A DNA stretch of 64,000 nucleotides from Photobacterium sp. GJ3 (GTDB taxonomy: Bacteria > Pseudomonadota > Gammaproteobacteria > Enterobacterales > Vibrionaceae), in the NCBI RefSeq assembly GCF_018199995.1, contig NZ_CP073579.1, positions 1 through 64,000 of the forward strand. The letters run 5' to 3'. A program made the translations under genes and the position numbers. The notes beneath the pieces were generated by a model that ran no database searches, was not told where the DNA came from, and saw nothing but the letters and a program-made list of their open reading frames with translations. This document shows, in pieces, positions 63,227 through 64,000 of this stretch (position 1 is its first letter; every line of letters starts with the position of its first letter).

Positions 63227-63976
63227 ATGAAAATGGCAAAAGCGGGATGTGCGTTGACAGTGCTGGCCGGGATGATAGCGGGACCGGGCATGGCGGCTGA
63301 AGGGAAAGCTGTTCAGTATCAGGTCGATGGTGCGGCTTATGAAGGGTACTTTATCTCACCGGAAAACAATGCACCGCTGGTGCTGATGATTCACGACTGG
63401 GATGGCTTGACAGACTATGAGGTCAAACGGGCTCAGATGCTGGCGGATAAGGGCTTCTCGGTTTTTGCGGTTGACCTGTTTGGCAAAGGCATCAGACCGG
63501 ACAAAGTAGAAGACAGAAAAAAACTGACGGGTGAGCTCTATCAGAACCGGGAGAAGATGCGCAAGCTGATGCAAGGGGCCATCGCGGAAGCGAAGCGTCA
63601 GGGCGGGAATGTGTCAGATGCCGTTGCCATGGGGTATTGCTTTGGCGGGGCTGCCGTGCTGGAGCTTGCACGATCCGGGGCGGATATGAAAGGCTTTGTG
63701 TCTTTCCATGGTGGGCTGGATACACCGGCCGGGCAGAACTACAGCAAGACGCAAGGGAATGTGCTGGTCTTTCACGGGGCTGCTGATACCGCAGTGCCGA
63801 TGTCGGATTTTGTCAGTCTGAACCAGTCTCTTGAACAAGCCGGGATTGAAAATGAAATGATTGTCTACAGTGGTGCGCCGCATGCATTCACTGTGTTTGG
63901 TTCCGACCGGTATCGTGAGGATGCTGACCGTAAATCCTGGCAGCGGTTTCTTGAATATCTGGATGAAGAACTATAA
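63227..63976 (+). CDS. periplasmic dienelactone hydrolase family protein
   Basis: 249 residues, alpha/beta hydrolase. A signal peptide ends near residue 24 (IAGPGMA/AEG). The DLH triad is visible: nucleophile C138 in GYCFGG, D187 in HGAADTAVP, and H219 in APHAFTVFG. LMIHDWDGLTDYEVKRAQMLADKGF is the typical first strand and lid helix. GGGGAA precedes the ATG at 63227. The cytoplasmic family acts on dienelactones; the exported form's substrate is unknown. It ends 24 bases before the window edge. Confidence 0.87.
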   Translation: MKMAKAGCALTVLAGMIAGPGMAAEGKAVQYQVDGAAYEGYFISPENNAPLVLMIHDWDGLTDYEVKRAQMLADKGFSVFAVDLFGKGIRPDKVEDRKKLTGELYQNREKMRKLMQGAIAEAKRQGGNVSDAVAMGYCFGGAAVLELARSGADMKGFVSFHGGLDTPAGQNYSKTQGNVLVFHGAADTAVPMSDFVSLNQSLEQAGIENEMIVYSGAPHAFTVFGSDRYREDADRKSWQRFLEYLDEEL

Positions 63977-64000
63977 TTCAACAGACTGATAATCATAAAA

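Noticed and set aside
1-64000. tRNA, rRNA and CRISPR arrays
   Set aside because: No cloverleaf with CCA end, rRNA-like block or regularly spaced repeats was noticed on reading; a covariance-model scan would be needed to exclude small RNAs.

Overview
The window reads as the chromosome of a marine gammaproteobacterium, most likely a Vibrionaceae member. This is inferred from gene content: menaquinone MenE, a lysine/ornithine decarboxylase of the Vibrio vulnificus type, YegP, a GtsABCD-type sugar ABC system, SoxR, LutABC and a Haemophilus/Vibrio-like TRAP-plus-uronate cluster. No rRNA, tRNA, CRISPR array or prophage was seen. No database search could be run, so product names rest on recognised motifs, gene order and recalled family features.

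Region 1 (1-8430) is an accessory patchwork. It holds the 3' end of menE, a glycine-rich collagen-like protein, a YdeI/OmpD-associated protein, a SAM methyltransferase, an intact ISAs1-family insertion sequence with recognisable inverted repeats and a perfect 10-bp target duplication (4007-5248), a compact DUF4177/YidD/TM2-like operon, and an outer-membrane barrel gene preceded by a PhoD-like N-terminal stub. Region 2 (8431-16664) has a secreted type I pullulanase, two tandem paralogous membrane proteins, a fold-III PLP decarboxylase, and a lipoprotein/coiled-coil pair.

Region 3 (16841-29384) has a 37-aa membrane peptide, an ABC-F ATPase behind a leader with two consecutive intrinsic terminators, and a frameshifted MFS gene. 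It also holds a divergent soxR/MFS pair with a textbook SoxR box, two LysR/oxidoreductase divergent pairs, a GNAT enzyme, an orphan response regulator and a GDSL hydrolase. Region 4 (29977-37561) is a glucose-type ABC operon (gtsABCD), a pentapeptide-repeat protein, a LuxR regulator and an HDAC-like amidohydrolase.

Region 5 (37573-45833) contains a 1.87-kb direct segmental duplication. The unit is a NhaC-type antiporter 5' part, its intergenic region and an alpha carbonic anhydrase. The second copy has a truncated antiporter and a nearly identical second carbonic anhydrase (8 differences in 249 residues). Between the copies lie two small frameshifted genes, a DUF336 heme-binding-like protein, a two-component system and a truncated aldo/keto reductase.

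Region 6 (46076-57580) is a visibly AT-rich hexuronate/aldonate catabolic island: TRAP transporter, FMN hydroxy-acid dehydrogenase, uxuA, kdgK, eda, a GntR regulator, a Zn-dehydrogenase and a frameshifted uxuB. The genes form a route from fructuronate, gulonate or mannonate to KDG, KDPG, pyruvate and glyceraldehyde-3-phosphate. This island plus the second duplication copy lies between two near-identical 34-bp direct repeats (43928-43961 and 57669-57702) that contain an intrinsic terminator. Region 7 (57699-64000) has a TehA/SLAC1-like channel, the lutABC lactate oxidation operon, yegP and a periplasmic dienelactone hydrolase.
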